From Mansonella perstans (lineage: Eukaryota > Nematoda > Chromadorea > Rhabditida > Onchocercidae): a stretch of DNA of 64,000 nucleotides. This document shows positions 25,229-38,200 of this stretch, piece after piece. The stretch covers positions 34,417 through 98,416 of the forward strand of contig JBAMDO010000215.1 of assembly GCA_037074765.1 (NCBI GenBank). The letters run 5' to 3'. The stretch's first letter is position 1. The number at the start of each line of letters is the position of its first letter. The position numbers and the translations under genes were made by a program. Under the pieces are notes generated by a model that ran no database searches, was not told where the DNA came from, and saw nothing but the letters and a program-made list of their open reading frames with translations.

Positions 25229-26242
25229 TTTGGTTTTCTGGTCTTTTTAGAAATAGAAACCGAATGTTTGTGAGGCAAATCACTGCCAGCTTCCTTGCCT
25301 AAACGAGGAAACTTCCTTCCTACCTACTAGAAAATTACAAAATTGTCATATAGCTTTATGGTATTTTTTATCTGATACCATAACATATCAGATTTATTAT
25401 CTTTCGCTTCATTCCTATTATAATCATCTATGCATACATTGATTATGAAAATAGCTTTTTTAGGATCCTTTATGTTTTTTTAGCACAGATTAGGTTTGCT
25501 TAATTTGTTAAGAATCTGTGTGGAAATAGGGATTTCATTAAAACGTCTTTCAACTGATGAATTTGGAAGATTAGAAATTTGAATAACTATTTTTGGATTT
25601 TTTTAAAAGGTCCAGAAGTAATCATTCGAGTGCAGCTTTAAGTTTAGCACTTACAAAATTTACCATAGTGTAATTGTGTCTTGTTAGAAAACATAAGTTT
25701 TATTCATACTTGAATAGAGTTTAGCAGGCTGATGCTGAAATTGTATCACATTTAGAGATCAATTAGTAATATCAACGAATTACCTACTGATTGGCTAACT
25801 TTCGTTTTTCACGTTAACTAGTTTATTTTAGAGACTGCTTTTCTGTAACAGGATGCTCCCCGGTTTCCAAATCTAGTTCGTTTATTCTATACTTGTAATT
25901 TACAATTTCCGTTTGCTTTAATGCTTCATTTTCATTTCTCTTTTGAACATAATTTTGCTGTATATAATTATGATTCTCTTTCTTTATTCCAGTAGTTTCA
26001 GAAAAAAAAAATTCACTTTTTTTTTCTGTGAAGCACAGATACAGGTGACATTTTTGAAATTCCGTTTAAATCTACGATATTCCTATGCTTTACTCATTGT
26101 ATCCTTGTGATTGCCGCGAAACTTTGAATAGTGTATAATAAAATGCAAAATTATAATCAAAAATTTTTATCCTTGTTATCTCACTCTATTTCCCATTGAG
26201 TAAGATATAAATTGTCAACTTCAAATTACTACCATATATAAC

Positions 26243-26385
26243 AGGAAGCAATGTTGCAAAAATTTAAACTTCACGTAAAAATTGTAGCACCAATCGTACA
26301 ACTCTACGTAAAAAAAGCAATGTTGCAAAATCTAAACTTCACGTAAAAAGTGTAGTAGCGTTACTCATACAACACTACGCCAAAT
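26243..26385. repeat. Two-copy direct repeat, ~72 bp
   Basis: The word GAAGCAATGTTGCAAAA... AACTTCACGTAAAAA...TGTAG occurs twice, at about 26246 and 26316, with further partial CACGTAAAA/CTACGTAAAA words. The conserved segments include CACGTAA. Confidence 0.6.
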
Positions 26386-27726
26386 CCAGATATCAGTTAA
26401 GTTTAAGGCAAAGGTATGATATGCTGTAGTGAGTCGTACATCAAACGAAAACTTTCTAACTAACAATTTATTGTCAAAACATTATCTGTTTACTTCTGTA
26501 TGCTATTTCACAGATTCGTTGCCAGCATATGCTCAGCATAGGCCAAAGAATCAGTAGAGAGTTAGCACATTATCTCCTGAAACATAAAAAATAATCAACA
26601 AGAAAAGTGTTGCTGTTAATGAAAACTGTAACGAAGAACTTTTCGTCAAATGAAATAAAATTTAATTGCAGTTCTTTTGACCCCTAGAAATAAAAATTCA
26701 TTTAAAAGTTGGTAAAATACATCCGATAGCATTGAAGCTTCGCCTTTTGACAATGTACAAAGCATGATATGTCATTTACATAATTGGAATAAATTGCAAA
26801 ACGAATATTGAAATACCGGAAGTAAACGACAAAAGCTAAAGGGATATGTATTTTCAAGAAGCAGTAATCATTACAAAAATGCAAAAGTAAAGCATTATCG
26901 ATGTTTTATTTTCCCAATTTGTTTGAATTATTAATAAGCATTGAGAATTGCTAAATAGAAGGTAAAAAAGCTTAAGCAGCATAATTTTTTCATAAATTTT
27001 ATTAAACAGGAAAAATATCGGAAATAACAACTGTAACATGAAAATATCCATGGTATACTAAATTTTAATTATCATATTGTTATCAGCAATAATCATCATC
27101 CCTTTTTATTTTGGCTTTCTTCAACTTTCAAATTTAATGTTTAATATCTTTGTTATTTGCAACAATTAAACGGACTAATTTCTTAGCTCTCACTATTTGA
27201 AATAATTACATTAATTACAGTAACTCAATTAACATACTGCCTCTTATGTTTATAATTTGAAAAAAAAACTTCAAATTAAATTAATTTAAATTTCATCTTT
27301 ATGTTATCCATAGAAATGAACTTTGTTTAAAAAAAAAAAGTTTACAGTTATACATAAACTAGTGAAAATGAGTCCAGAAATTCTAGCTCATAACTAACAT
27401 AATAGCCTAGAACTAATGAATGCCATAAATTAGCCTAATCCAAACAATGCTTGCCCTAAAATTTAAAAAACATTTAATTCGAACCAAGTGAAATCCAAAT
27501 AAGTAAACATCGAACATGCCGAACGGACGACTTTTAACATAAAATTGAAAGTTCGGTTCCATTCAATTCCTCAATTATTTCGCAATTATGCATGTCAATT
27601 GGCAGTTTGAATATTACAATTTGTTTATTGTATTCTTAATTTAAAATTTTACCTGGAGTTTTGTTTGAGCTTTTTTCTATTGCAATATGCTTACCAATTT
27701 TACTGACATTTACATTTTACGCGTGA

Positions 27727-28020
27727 GATTGACGTAACCACGTGAAAATTATAGGAGAGAAAAATGAGAGGCCGAAAAGGATTTTAGCTTCAAAATAACG
27801 TGAATAGGTTTTTTCAAAATTGATATTGACGTAATCACGTGAAAACAGTAGGAGTGAAAAGAGTAAGAGATCGAAAAGGATTTTAGCTTCAAAATAACGT
27901 GAATAGGTTTTTTCAAAATTGATATTGACGTAATCACGTGAAAACAGTAGGAGTGAAAAGAGTAAGAGACCGAAAAGGATTTTAGCTTCAAAATAACGCG
28001 AATAGGTTTTTTTCAAAGTT
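27727..28020. repeat. Three-copy tandem repeat (~97-99 bp) carrying TGACGTAA + CACGTG motifs
   Basis: Copies start near 27728, 27825 and 27924; copies 2 and 3 are almost identical. Each begins TTGACGTAA(C/T)CACGTGAAAA, i.e. a bZIP-like TGACGTAA directly next to an E-box CACGTG, and continues through a GATCGAAAAGGATTTTAGC-like core. Because the period is near 99 bp, a minus-strand frame stays open through it; I treat that as a by-product. It ends ~310 bp before the PPIE start codon. Confidence 0.8.
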
Positions 28021-28332
28021 GCCTGTACTAATTTAATTTTTTGTGGCAAGCATTGTTTTAGTCTTAGCGATTTTCAAATTTCATTCTATTGTTATCCACA
28101 TCGTTATAAATGAAGAATAATTTGCTTATTTTTACCCGGAAAAGTGATATTATATGCTTCTCTGAAATGTGAAAATATCTGCATAATTTTTACGTTTTGT
28201 TTGTAGAAAACATTACTTTCTATCACATTCATATTTACGTGAAATTTGAAATTCCGTGATTATTTGTTCATCTCGTAAAAAATTACATCATATTTCCACA
28301 AATTTGACACTATTTTAGATATATACTTTGCA

Positions 28333-31300
28333 ATGTCTTTGGCTACCAATTTTCCGCATAATAAGAAACGAACACTATACGTTGGTGGCTTTGGTGAAGA
28401 AGTTAATGAAAAAGTATTGCAAGCTGGCTTTGTACCTTTTGGTGAAATTGTTAGTATATCAATTCCATTGGATTATGAGACAGGCAAACATCGTGGATTT
28501 GGGTTTGTTTTATTCTCTCATCTTGTTCGAAGATTGAAGAGTTGAAGCAAGTTAGAAGAAAGAGATGACCAGAAATATTGGTATTTCTCAGATTCACACG
28601 TCTACATTAATAATTTGCTTGAAATATCCGCAAATCCGCTTTGATTCAATGCATAAGAGTTGTGCTACGATCAAATGAAACAAATAATGTATGCATTATA
28701 ACTTTTGAATAGCTTGAGAATTCCCACTCAGATTTGTGGAATATGAACTTGCGGAGGATGCTGCTGCAGCAATAGACAATATGAACGATTCGGAATTATT
28801 CGGACGAACGATTCGGTGCAATTTTGCTCGACCGCCAAAAGCAAATGAAAGAAGTCAAAGGCCAGTATGGGCAGATGATGAATGGCTTAAAACTGTAAGT
28901 CCCAAATGTGCTGGTATTGAAGAGTGAGATTTAACAATAGTAAAAAATTTCGTGTCGTAATGATTGCATAATTTTAATATTACATTCATGGGACGCTTTA
29001 AATAATGGAAAGATATTATAGGTATTTTTTCTCCTCTCTTATGTATTGAGGAAATTTTATATTTTTGAGTGAATATTAGACTTACTTAAATTCTTCTGAA
29101 ATTAAGGTGTGGAACTCAAAATAGATTTATTTGACAAAATTGCAACAGTTTTCCTTAGTCATATTTGACTTTCCTCGTAGAATACTTTTATAGAGAGAAC
29201 TTTTTTTAAACTAAACAGATCATCAGCATTTCATCCGTATCATGTCCTCAGCAAATGTAGTTATGCTGCATAGCTTTTCATTTTAATTCTTAGTTCGTAT
29301 ATATTTTTTCATAGACTTATTATGATGTGTATTTTAGCATAGGATGATTATATTAGATCTGAATGCTTTCTTCCTGAGTTAGAATGAATCCTTAAGCAAT
29401 GCGAGCACTTCGCAATATCAGCAACAAATTTGACTCAGGAACTGCCTGCAACTTTAGTTTTGATGTAGATAGTTTTGCGAAGAATGTGCTAGGATGAGGA
29501 ATGTTGGATCAATTTCTTGATGTTAATAGTGACCAAATGTAGTTGTGGAAGCTCATTTCACAGCTGAATATCAGTTCTGTTATATTCTGATGTTTCAAGC
29601 AAACTGAAAAAGCCCGATAAACTAGGTCGAATAATTAGTAATAAAAAAATTGTTGCTTCAAGGATCGCCTTCTCTTGTTCTTTGCAACAAATACGGACTT
29701 TTTCTAGTCAAGATTGCGATAGATGAGAAGCGGGTTATATTGAAAATTGGTGACAACCACTTGAATAATTCGGCAAGAAATTCCGGTGTCATTCTCAAAA
29801 CCGAATTAAAGCAGGAAAAAATGCCATTTACTGTTTGGCCTATTCAGCTATAATATTTTTATTTTGCTGATAACATTATATCCAGAAAGTTTGCTTAGCA
29901 GCACTACGCTTGCAAAGTATAGTTCCAAAAGAGTTCAGTTTCGCAGCATTGTTCGTTGACAGCAAAGAACCAACGATTCTGAGTTTTGAAAGTTTTGCGT
30001 TATGTTTTACAATTTCTTCAAACATCATGGCACTTGTTCAGAGGGAAAATGTTTGCTCAGTTTGCTAATGCGAAGCTTTTTATGATAAATGAACTAATAA
30101 CTATTTCTCAGTTGGTTGTCACAATTCTTATTTTTATTAGCAAACGTATGCTTGAGATAGTTATCAGTGTTTGAGGTACATAACACACGCATATAAAGGA
30201 ACGAAATTTTAGTATGGTACTGGAGAAGGTACTTCAAAGGAATGTGATAAAGATAGCGATGCAGTTTCTGAACAACAAGCAGTAGGACCAGTAAGGTTAT
30301 CGCTTCCACGAGTATACTTGGGAATTAGAATTGGAATCAGGTAATTTCAAAAAGCTAATGTATGTATATATGATTTATTTTATTTAAACACTGAAATATT
30401 TTTTGTATCAGTACGTATGGAATCTTTGTATTTATCGTCGTATAACGATTAGTTTTGTGAAGACTGCATATATATTCCAGATTTTTGAGTAATATATTCG
30501 TCATTATAAATGATGGGATCAGTGGGTTGGCCTAGCGAAACAGTCGTATAATAGTTGGATAGTTACTTTTAGAAATATCGGGGTTGCGCTCTCCCACTCG
30601 TCGCTTATGAATTTTGCAGGTATATAGGAAGAATAGTAATCGAATTGCGGTCTGATATAGTCCCAAAAACAGCGGAAAATTTTCGACAGCTTTGCACAGG
30701 AGAAAAAGGCTTCGGTTACGAAGGTATTCTCAACTTTTTTGCTTAAATTTATTTGTGTACATTTTTCATTGATAGTTCGCTGCACTTTTGTGTCCTAATT
30801 GATGTAGAAATAACTTTTCATTTCTTTAAGATTTTTTGTACTGTTTGACTCTGCAGAATTATAGCTTCAGTCTTCCTTGCATCAAATTAAATATTTTAGG
30901 GTCACATTTTCATAGGATAATTCCACGTTTCATGATACAAGCAGGAGATTTTACTAAAGGTGATGGAACGGGCGGAAAATCAATATACGGTTCGAAATTT
31001 GCGGATGAAAATTTCAAGGTTCATAATCTCAAATTTTGATTTGGCGCAGGATGTAGTATTTTTTGGTTCTCGATTTTTTTTTTCAGAATACGGCATGTGG
31101 TACATTATAAAATGAAACTGTGCTAGATTTGGTTGATTTGATTTAATTCTCGATAATTTTAGCTAAAACACACTATGGCTGGGGTTGTTTCAATGGCAAA
31201 CTGTGGACCCGATACGAATGGTTCGCAGTTTTTTATTTGCACTGAGAAAACTGACTGGCTCGATAATAAGCATGTTGTTTTTGGGCATGTTGTTGAAGGT

Positions 31301-31791
31301 ATGAATATTGTCAAGCAAATCGAGCAACAGGGTAGTAAAAATGGAAAGCCTATGATGCAGGTTTGTTGATGGTTATAGATTATAAAATGTAAGAACTACT
31401 TGTATTTATTGCGTTGTTATCGCTTTATCCATCCATTCTTCAAAAGAAAGTGTATTGTTTAATATTTATATGAAATTAAACTATCAATATAACGTTTGTA
31501 GATTCTTTCATTAAATTATCCTTGTTTCTGGTAACTATGGAAAGAAATCAACATTTATATATGTATAGTTTTTCAGTATTGTTTTGATTTCTATTTGCGA
31601 ACAGTGAATAGAGATTCAACTTACATTTTAGTATGTCATGGCAGGACCGCTGGAAGCTTTTTTTATGTTGAAAACTGTGGCCATTAATTAATGTGCTTGC
31701 ATACTTTGGAGCATTTCAGGTGACAATTGTGGAATGCGGTGAGTTGAAACTGGAAACGAAAAGTAGCATGGAAACTGTGGAAGACTTATAG
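28333..31791 (+). CDS. PPIE: Nuclear cyclophilin E (PPIE / CYN-13): RRM + peptidyl-prolyl isomerase
   Basis: Exons 28333-28502, 28732-28894, 30213-30340, 30620-30723, 30900-31018, 31163-31360 and 31720-31791 give 317 residues (human 301). N-terminal RRM: RNP2 LYVGGF, RNP1 KHRGFGFV, then FELAED-like [17 protein letters not shown] short acidic linker follows, then the cyclophilin domain with [43 protein letters not shown] and [10 protein letters not shown]. The residues that form the active site and cyclosporin pocket (Arg of FHR, Phe-Met-x-Gln, Ala-Asn, Gln, Trp, Leu, His) are all present, so it should be catalytically active. Human PPIE belongs to activated spliceosomes and also binds the MLL1 PHD3 finger through its RRM. 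Intron 2 is unusually long (1.3 kb). SF1, another splicing factor, follows 415 bp after the stop. Confidence 0.95.
28895..30212 (+). other. Long intron 2 of PPIE
   Basis: At ~1.3 kb this intron is several times longer than the other PPIE introns. Parts (about 29380-29850 and 29880-30180) have higher GC and long open stretches without recognisable protein similarity, which may be a decayed mobile element. No terminal repeats or transposase motif were identified. Confidence 0.35.
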
Positions 31792-31895
31792 TATCGCCGT
31801 CAGATGCATCACTTTTTCTTGTTTTGTTCATGTTTTATGCATATAACTTATAAACAGTTTATTGTTTCTGCTACAAGGCCGTGGAATTACGGCAA

Positions 31896-31901
31896 AATAA
31901 A
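31896..31901 (+). terminator. AATAAA poly(A) signal of PPIE
   Basis: AATAAA lies ~105 nt after the PPIE stop and is followed by an A-rich tract, so 3' end formation is expected around 31910-31930, about 270 nt before the SF1 splice acceptor. Confidence 0.6.
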
Positions 31902-32174
31902 TAGATAAAAAAAGATTGGCTTGTTTCCTTTTATTAAGTTTCTAACCATTAATTGATAATACCTGTTTATAAATATATTTCTATGGATAACTAAATGGAG
32001 ATTAATAGCGATGCAGTTTTTCTCTCAGTATCATATGACTGAAATGTGGTTATACTAAAATGTGTTTAGAAACGTGATGTTTCTTACTTCGCAAGTTGAT
32101 TTTTGATAAGTGGGAAATGCTGATGTTAGATTTGCGGAAATTGTATTGATGTCGTAATCACGGCTCCTTAATAT

Positions 32175-32187
32175 GTTGTTATTCTAG
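32175..32187 (+). promoter_or_regulatory. Probable trans-splice acceptor of SF1
   Basis: GTTGTTATTCTAG ends 19 nt before the SF1 start codon. The short distance from the PPIE poly(A) signal fits a downstream cistron of a nematode operon. Confidence 0.5.
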
Positions 32188-32206
32188 TATTACTGTTGAC
32201 AAAAAA

Positions 32207-35200
32207 ATGTCGCGATCACGAGACAAAACCGGTGGTAACACGGAACCAATGCCATTCGTGCGGAAATTTGGCGCGGCAGCGGTTGCTGCAGCTGCCGCTG
32301 GTGAATCGACTGTTGAAACAATGGAGAATGCAGAAGAAGGCAGCAATGGGAACGTTTCAGGTCCTACAATTTTGTAGTTAAACAATGAAGTTTGGATTTT
32401 AAGCCTAATAAATCTCAATCATTGTCCATTTTATGCAGATGTATATGTTGAGAATGTTTTTCACGTTTTTTCATTGCTTGCGTTTTGTTTCCTGCTGCTG
32501 GTTGTTTCAGCAATGTGCTGCTGCTAGCATATCAAACTGAAATAATTTACCTAGAAATTGAATTTCAGGTTAAGTGTCATCAGAAGTTCATATTTCACTT
32601 CAGTAAAAATTTACTAATTTTAGAATCCTATGCCCCAGCAGTTCCAGAATATTTATCGCCAAAACAACGTTCCTCGCGCTCGCCATCACGTTCTCGACAT
32701 AAGCGCAAGCGATCACGTTCAAGAAACCACAGCAAACGCCGTTCACGTTCTCGTGATCGACGTCATTCGCGAAAGCGTAGCCGCAGTAGACGCAGCCATA
32801 GTCATAGCAGAAAGAGTCAAAGTCGCAGTCGTCGACGAAGTCGCAGTCGAAGTAGAAGAAGTGGAAGTCGCAGTAAACGAAGTCGGAGTAGAAGCAAACG
32901 CAGAAGGCGCAGCGGTAGGCTGAGCAACTCTTTTATTAACCACTGCAAGAGAGAGCAACGTTTAGAGATAAAAATCATTTAAATTTCAGACCGCACAGGA
33001 TCTCAATCAAGAGGACCTGAAGAACAAAATGAAGGCCAAGAAAATCAAGCTAATGCAAGCTTTCACTTTACATTTTTGGAAGTCATTCATAATACTTTGC
33101 AAAGTTTTAAAAAATTAGTTGGTGAACAAATTTTGAAGACGCTTCCATTTTCTCAATTGCATTTTTGAGTGATTTATATCATTATTTACTTTTCAGTTAT
33201 TTACAAGTTGGTTTTACATACACCTCTCCATTAGAGATTTCGTTTGACTTCATGGTGTTTTTTTCAAGCCACTGAATGAAATACTTGTTGTACTTTGCTT
33301 GTTCAAGATGTTTTTGCAGGCTAATGTTGCTGGTTCTACAAAATTAAAAACTGCGCAAGGTGTCCTTCCAATCTTGGCACGTCCTGAAGTTGGTGAGTGA
33401 AAACAATTTCCAAGTAGGTTCTTTTGAAAATTCTAGTTCTCTGTATACATCCAAAATATTTGCAGTTGACAAATTGAAAACTGAAGATGACGGATCAGGT
33501 GCTACAAGTGAAAGCGGTCAGCCGGAAAAAAAACCTCGTAAATCACGCTGGAGTGCGAACAAGTCTTTTGTTCCGGGAATGCCAACAATATTACCGTCCA
33601 ATCTGAGCGATGATCAGCGACAGGCTTATTTGCGTAAGGATTTATATTTCTTATTACAGTTTCTTATCTTATGTCTTAAAATTGATTTCAAAAATATATA
33701 TTACATTGCATTATGCAAGGGATTGTGTCAGTTCATCAGGTTTGTGATGTTCTTATTTTTCGTTATTTTAATTTGTTTTGAATTTCATTGTCGCTGTGGA
33801 TCTGATAGAAAAATACAACTTTATTTGGTATGTGCAAGCCTTAATATTATTAGGGATGCTGTAATGCACGTTCCAGGGCACTGGAGTCGTGTTCTGGGGC
33901 GCAGATTAGCGGGAGATCATAATGGAAAATCTCCACTAAAGACACACGCACGTACATCAGAATAACTATGCTGTTCATTGCTTAATTTTTATATTTTTAT
34001 ACTATTCTTTTTATTTCATTTAAAATTTTGAACGTTAAATTTTGAGCCATATCGGTTGTTGCAACTGTTGATGTTGTTGTGATCTAATGAACGGGGGAGG
34101 GTGGCCCCCTAACCACCTATTTCAGTTCAGTTGGAAGTGGAAGATGCAACGCGAAAATTACGTCTTGGCGATTTCATGGGCAATCCAGATCCAGCTTTAA
34201 GGTTCATCAATCAATAAACGATAACGTTTATTGCTGCTTTGTTGACAATCAATCATTTAACAAACCATTTCTAGCCTAGCTGAATATCTATGACGTTGTT
34301 GGACGCCTTCATGCGTTATTCCTGTATCACTCATCCAGATGATGCACACCACAAGTTTTATTCAAGATTTTTCAATTTAATGAATTTTAAGTTCTATCTG
34401 ACTCCGCACCCGCGGGTTAGGTTGCATCAATAGGACTGTCCAAGTCTTTCGGTTCATTCAGTGCAGCACACTATTTAGTAATAAGTGCCATACCCTGCTC
34501 GAAGCATCTATGAACTGTAGACTTTTGACTGCTAATTAATGGTTTAGTCATTTCTATTACTTTAAATTATAGTTAGTCTACCGCCCATTTTTAAGTAACC
34601 GAGCGTGAAAATTTATCAGAGGAGAGAAGTTCATGAAGTTATAAAACTCAGCTTTTCGGGCTTTTTCAAATTGTTTTTAGTCAGAAAAATGAATAGGACT
34701 AGAAATGTATTTAGGCGAATAATTCTTGTTGGTCATGATCCAACCTTTGGCATTATCCAGCATCTCCATGTACCCGAAGTCTAAAAAAATTGTTTTCAGG
34801 ACGAATTTTTTTATCACCGCAATGACTACTAATCTTAATCCTAATCAAATCTCTTTTTAGCCTTTTAGCACCTGCTTTTCGTGAGGAAAAGTGCTGCCTG
34901 GGAAATTCAACAGCTCAAATAAAATATTAATAAAATTTTCAGCTGTTATCATTTATTTTTACAATTTGCCTCTATGATACCGATTTTTCAGAAGTCCTTC
35001 ACCGGAACCAATTTATGATGCTAGCGGTAAACGACTAAACACTCGCGAAATACGAAAAAGACAAGAACTGGAACAGTTACGGCATGAAAAAATTCAAGCA
35101 TTGTTGAAATTAAATCCAAATTTCAAGCCACCAGCAGATTATAGGTGCACATTATTTACATACTGTACATGCTCACTTTATGATTTTAATCTCAAGGGTG

Positions 35201-38200
35201 GATTTAAATTACCATGAATATTTTGATCATTCTCTGTTCCCGTTACGAATGAATAAGAATGTCCAATGCTAAACCAAATAACAAAACTGATGACATGTAA
35301 TAATGACTGGTTCACTGGTTCGAAGAAGGACTTAAGATTAGTTTATACATATGGCTTCAATTTTATAATACCAAATGAAAGAAACTGTTATGATAACTTT
35401 ATCATAACAAGAAACTGTTATGATAATAGGAAAAATTGCTCCAAAATTATTTTATTATCTTCTAGAGCACCAACTATACGATTGCATGACAAGGTTTGGA
35501 TACCACAAGAAAATCATCCTGAAATTAATTTTGTTGGATTATTGATTGGTCCACGTGGAAATACTCTGAAAGCTTTGGAAGCAGAGGTTTTTTCTTCATT
35601 TTATGCGAATCATAAATCATTCTAGCGGGGTTTGATTCTTCTATTTTTCTTGATTTTTCTTTTTCGACACGGTTTTTTTTCTTAACCCAAGTTAAATGCT
35701 ATTATGACGCTTTTTCATGTTAAATGCTTTACCTGATTGGCCTCTTTGAAATGCATTGAAAGTTTTTGGAAAGGTACTATCTAAGAAATATACTGGACTT
35801 CTTTAAATTTTTCAGACAGGTGCTAAAATCATAATTCGGGGTAAAGGCTCGGTGAAGGAAGGTAAATTGGGACGTCGTGAAGGACCAATGCCTGGTGAAA
35901 ATGAACCCCTTCATGCTTACGTGACAGGCACCGATTATGCGGTTATAAAAAAAGCTTGTGAAAAAGTAAGAAATTTTTAGTGGTTTTTTTTTCGTTGAGA
36001 TTTTCAGTTCGACATGCTTTTTCCTGACAGTTTGGTCTCAGAGTAAAAAAATACGAATCACTGTTTCTTCATCGATCTTACGAATTATCATTATGCTTTC
36101 GCAATTGATATTTTGCTTCATTATCAATAAAATTAATTTACTTTTTGTAATGATTTGGAACTGAAAAGGCGACACTGAGGAATATTTCAGCATGTTGTGT
36201 ATCTTTGTGATAAATGTTGCTTTTTTCATTTTTTTCTTTTATTTTAGGTTTATTGTTTAAAATGCAGTATTTTTTGCTAGTAACAGTCTTAGATTTAGGC
36301 TCTGAGATTTTATTATAAGGAAGTACTACTATGTTTGAAATATGAGCGAATTTTTGGAAAGTTGGGCGCAATTTTTTTAGATAACATCAATTATAAACGA
36401 AGCATTGATGATACCTGATGGTCAGAACGAATTACGTAAACTGCAGCTGAGAGAACTGGCACTTTTAAATGGTACTTTACGACCTGAAGATTTGGCAAGT
36501 GGTGCTCGATGTAGTAATTGTGGTTCCGATGAACATAAAACGTGAGCATTATGATTCATTTGTTTTTTGTAACAATTCCATTTTTCTTACACATAGGATT
36601 TTCCTGGATTTCCGAAAGGCCCAATTATTTTCGGTTGAAAAGTAATAATTATTTGAAACCATCCATATATTTTAATATCCGTTTATTTCGCGAAATGATT
36701 TTCAGATGGGAATGTCCGGATGCTCCAAATGTTACCGCAAATATTATTTGTACTGCTTGTGGTGCTGCGGGGCATATTGCTAAGGACTGCAAAAATCCAC
36801 GACCTGGTAGTGGAGTGTTTAATGTGGGAGACGGTGGCATGGATGATGAGGTCTCTCCTTTAATCATGTTTTAGTAAATGCAGTTTTTCAATCATTTTTT
36901 CAACCAGAACTACTATTTTCTTGCATATTTCAGTTCTGCAATGCGGCATTCAGTTTTACTATAACTGTCTTTATAAATTCTTAACTGTAATTGTTTAGTA
37001 CACGGCACTGATGGCTGAATTGGGAGAGAAACCGGCATCGAAGCCTTACGGTACTCCTGGTAAAGCAGGCTTGGGAGCTGGAAATGCAGGATCTGGTTAT
37101 AAGGTTCCTAACTTTCGCATCATTTCTTATGCATTTTTTTAATGATGAAATATGTCAAAATTGTATTTGTGTAGAGGCCTTTTAGCAACATAAATTTAAA
37201 AGAGTGGGACAGTCACGCTATTAATAAACTTGTAGAAAATATGCAAATGCTATTATTAAGCTAATGAATTACTGAAACCGCACTTAAATGATGTTTCAGA
37301 TGTTTGACATTTAGAAATGTGTTGTTACATCTTCTCCAGCATTCATTTGCTATTTAATAGTAGATAACAGCAAGTGCATGGGAATTTGGATAGTTCATTT
37401 TTTGGAAATTTAATGAGTGATTTGGGAAAATCATTTTGCTTTGAGGATTAGCTAATATTTTACCCATATAAATATTAATTTTCATGTATTTGAAATATAG
37501 AATAGACGAATTAATAAAGGTAGGCGTGATGCTGTGAAATAATGGAATGGGAAATTTACTATTACTATCGGCTAGTGCTATCTACCTAATATCATTATTT
37601 ACAGCCAAAGAATTATTCATTGCCATCGGGTACACCAATTCTTCGAATTAATTTAGCAAGACAAGAAGGTATTTCGCTATATATACATATATATTATATA
37701 TACATATATAATGCATGATTATGTTAGTTATGTTTCCTTCCTGTTAATTGGGATTGTGGAAAAAGTCGCTCTATCAACTGAAATAAGCTATAAGAGAGAA
37801 TTGATTTGTTATACCACGCACGTTTCCATATTGCGTGGAATGATAAGAATTCCTATGGTTTCTTATTTCATATTTTAATTTTTGCAATACTTTGTGACGT
37901 ACATTTAATGGTTATATCTTCTGATGTACGTTCCTTAGATAAAATTTGCTGCTCTACCCTTACGGATATATTACTTTTCTATATTACTGTCATAGTATTT
38001 TTCTGAAATTAGATTGCGTGGTGCATTAAAATGGAGTTGATGATTAATAATATGTGGATTTCATTTGAAGAAATTAAGGCATTAGGTATTTTCGATCCTA
38101 TTTTGAATACTTATGGCGATGTTTTTATCCCTATGAGGAAGATTGTCTTTTTAATATAAGGTGAATGTAATGCATTACCAATTTTTATGAGATTATTTCA

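Larger units (their letters stand above)
25229..28332. other. Intergenic region between the Kelch gene and PPIE
   Basis: No coding exon supported. It contains the Kelch 3' UTR, a two-copy repeat (26243-26385) and a three-copy ~98-bp tandem repeat (27727-28020) shortly upstream of PPIE. Confidence 0.5.

Noticed and set aside
27717..28049. Minus-strand 110-codon ORF with three repeats (TYSRYFEAKILF…)
   Set aside because: It has no ATG start and is a by-product of a ~98-bp tandem repeat.
32630..32958. Val/Ala-rich and Ser/Thr-rich ORFs overlapping the RS domain
   Set aside because: They are other frames of the CGT/AGT/CGA-rich RS-coding exon.
34081..34115. GC-rich stretch as a tRNA or snRNA gene
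   Set aside because: No cloverleaf, A/B box pair or Sm site could be traced.
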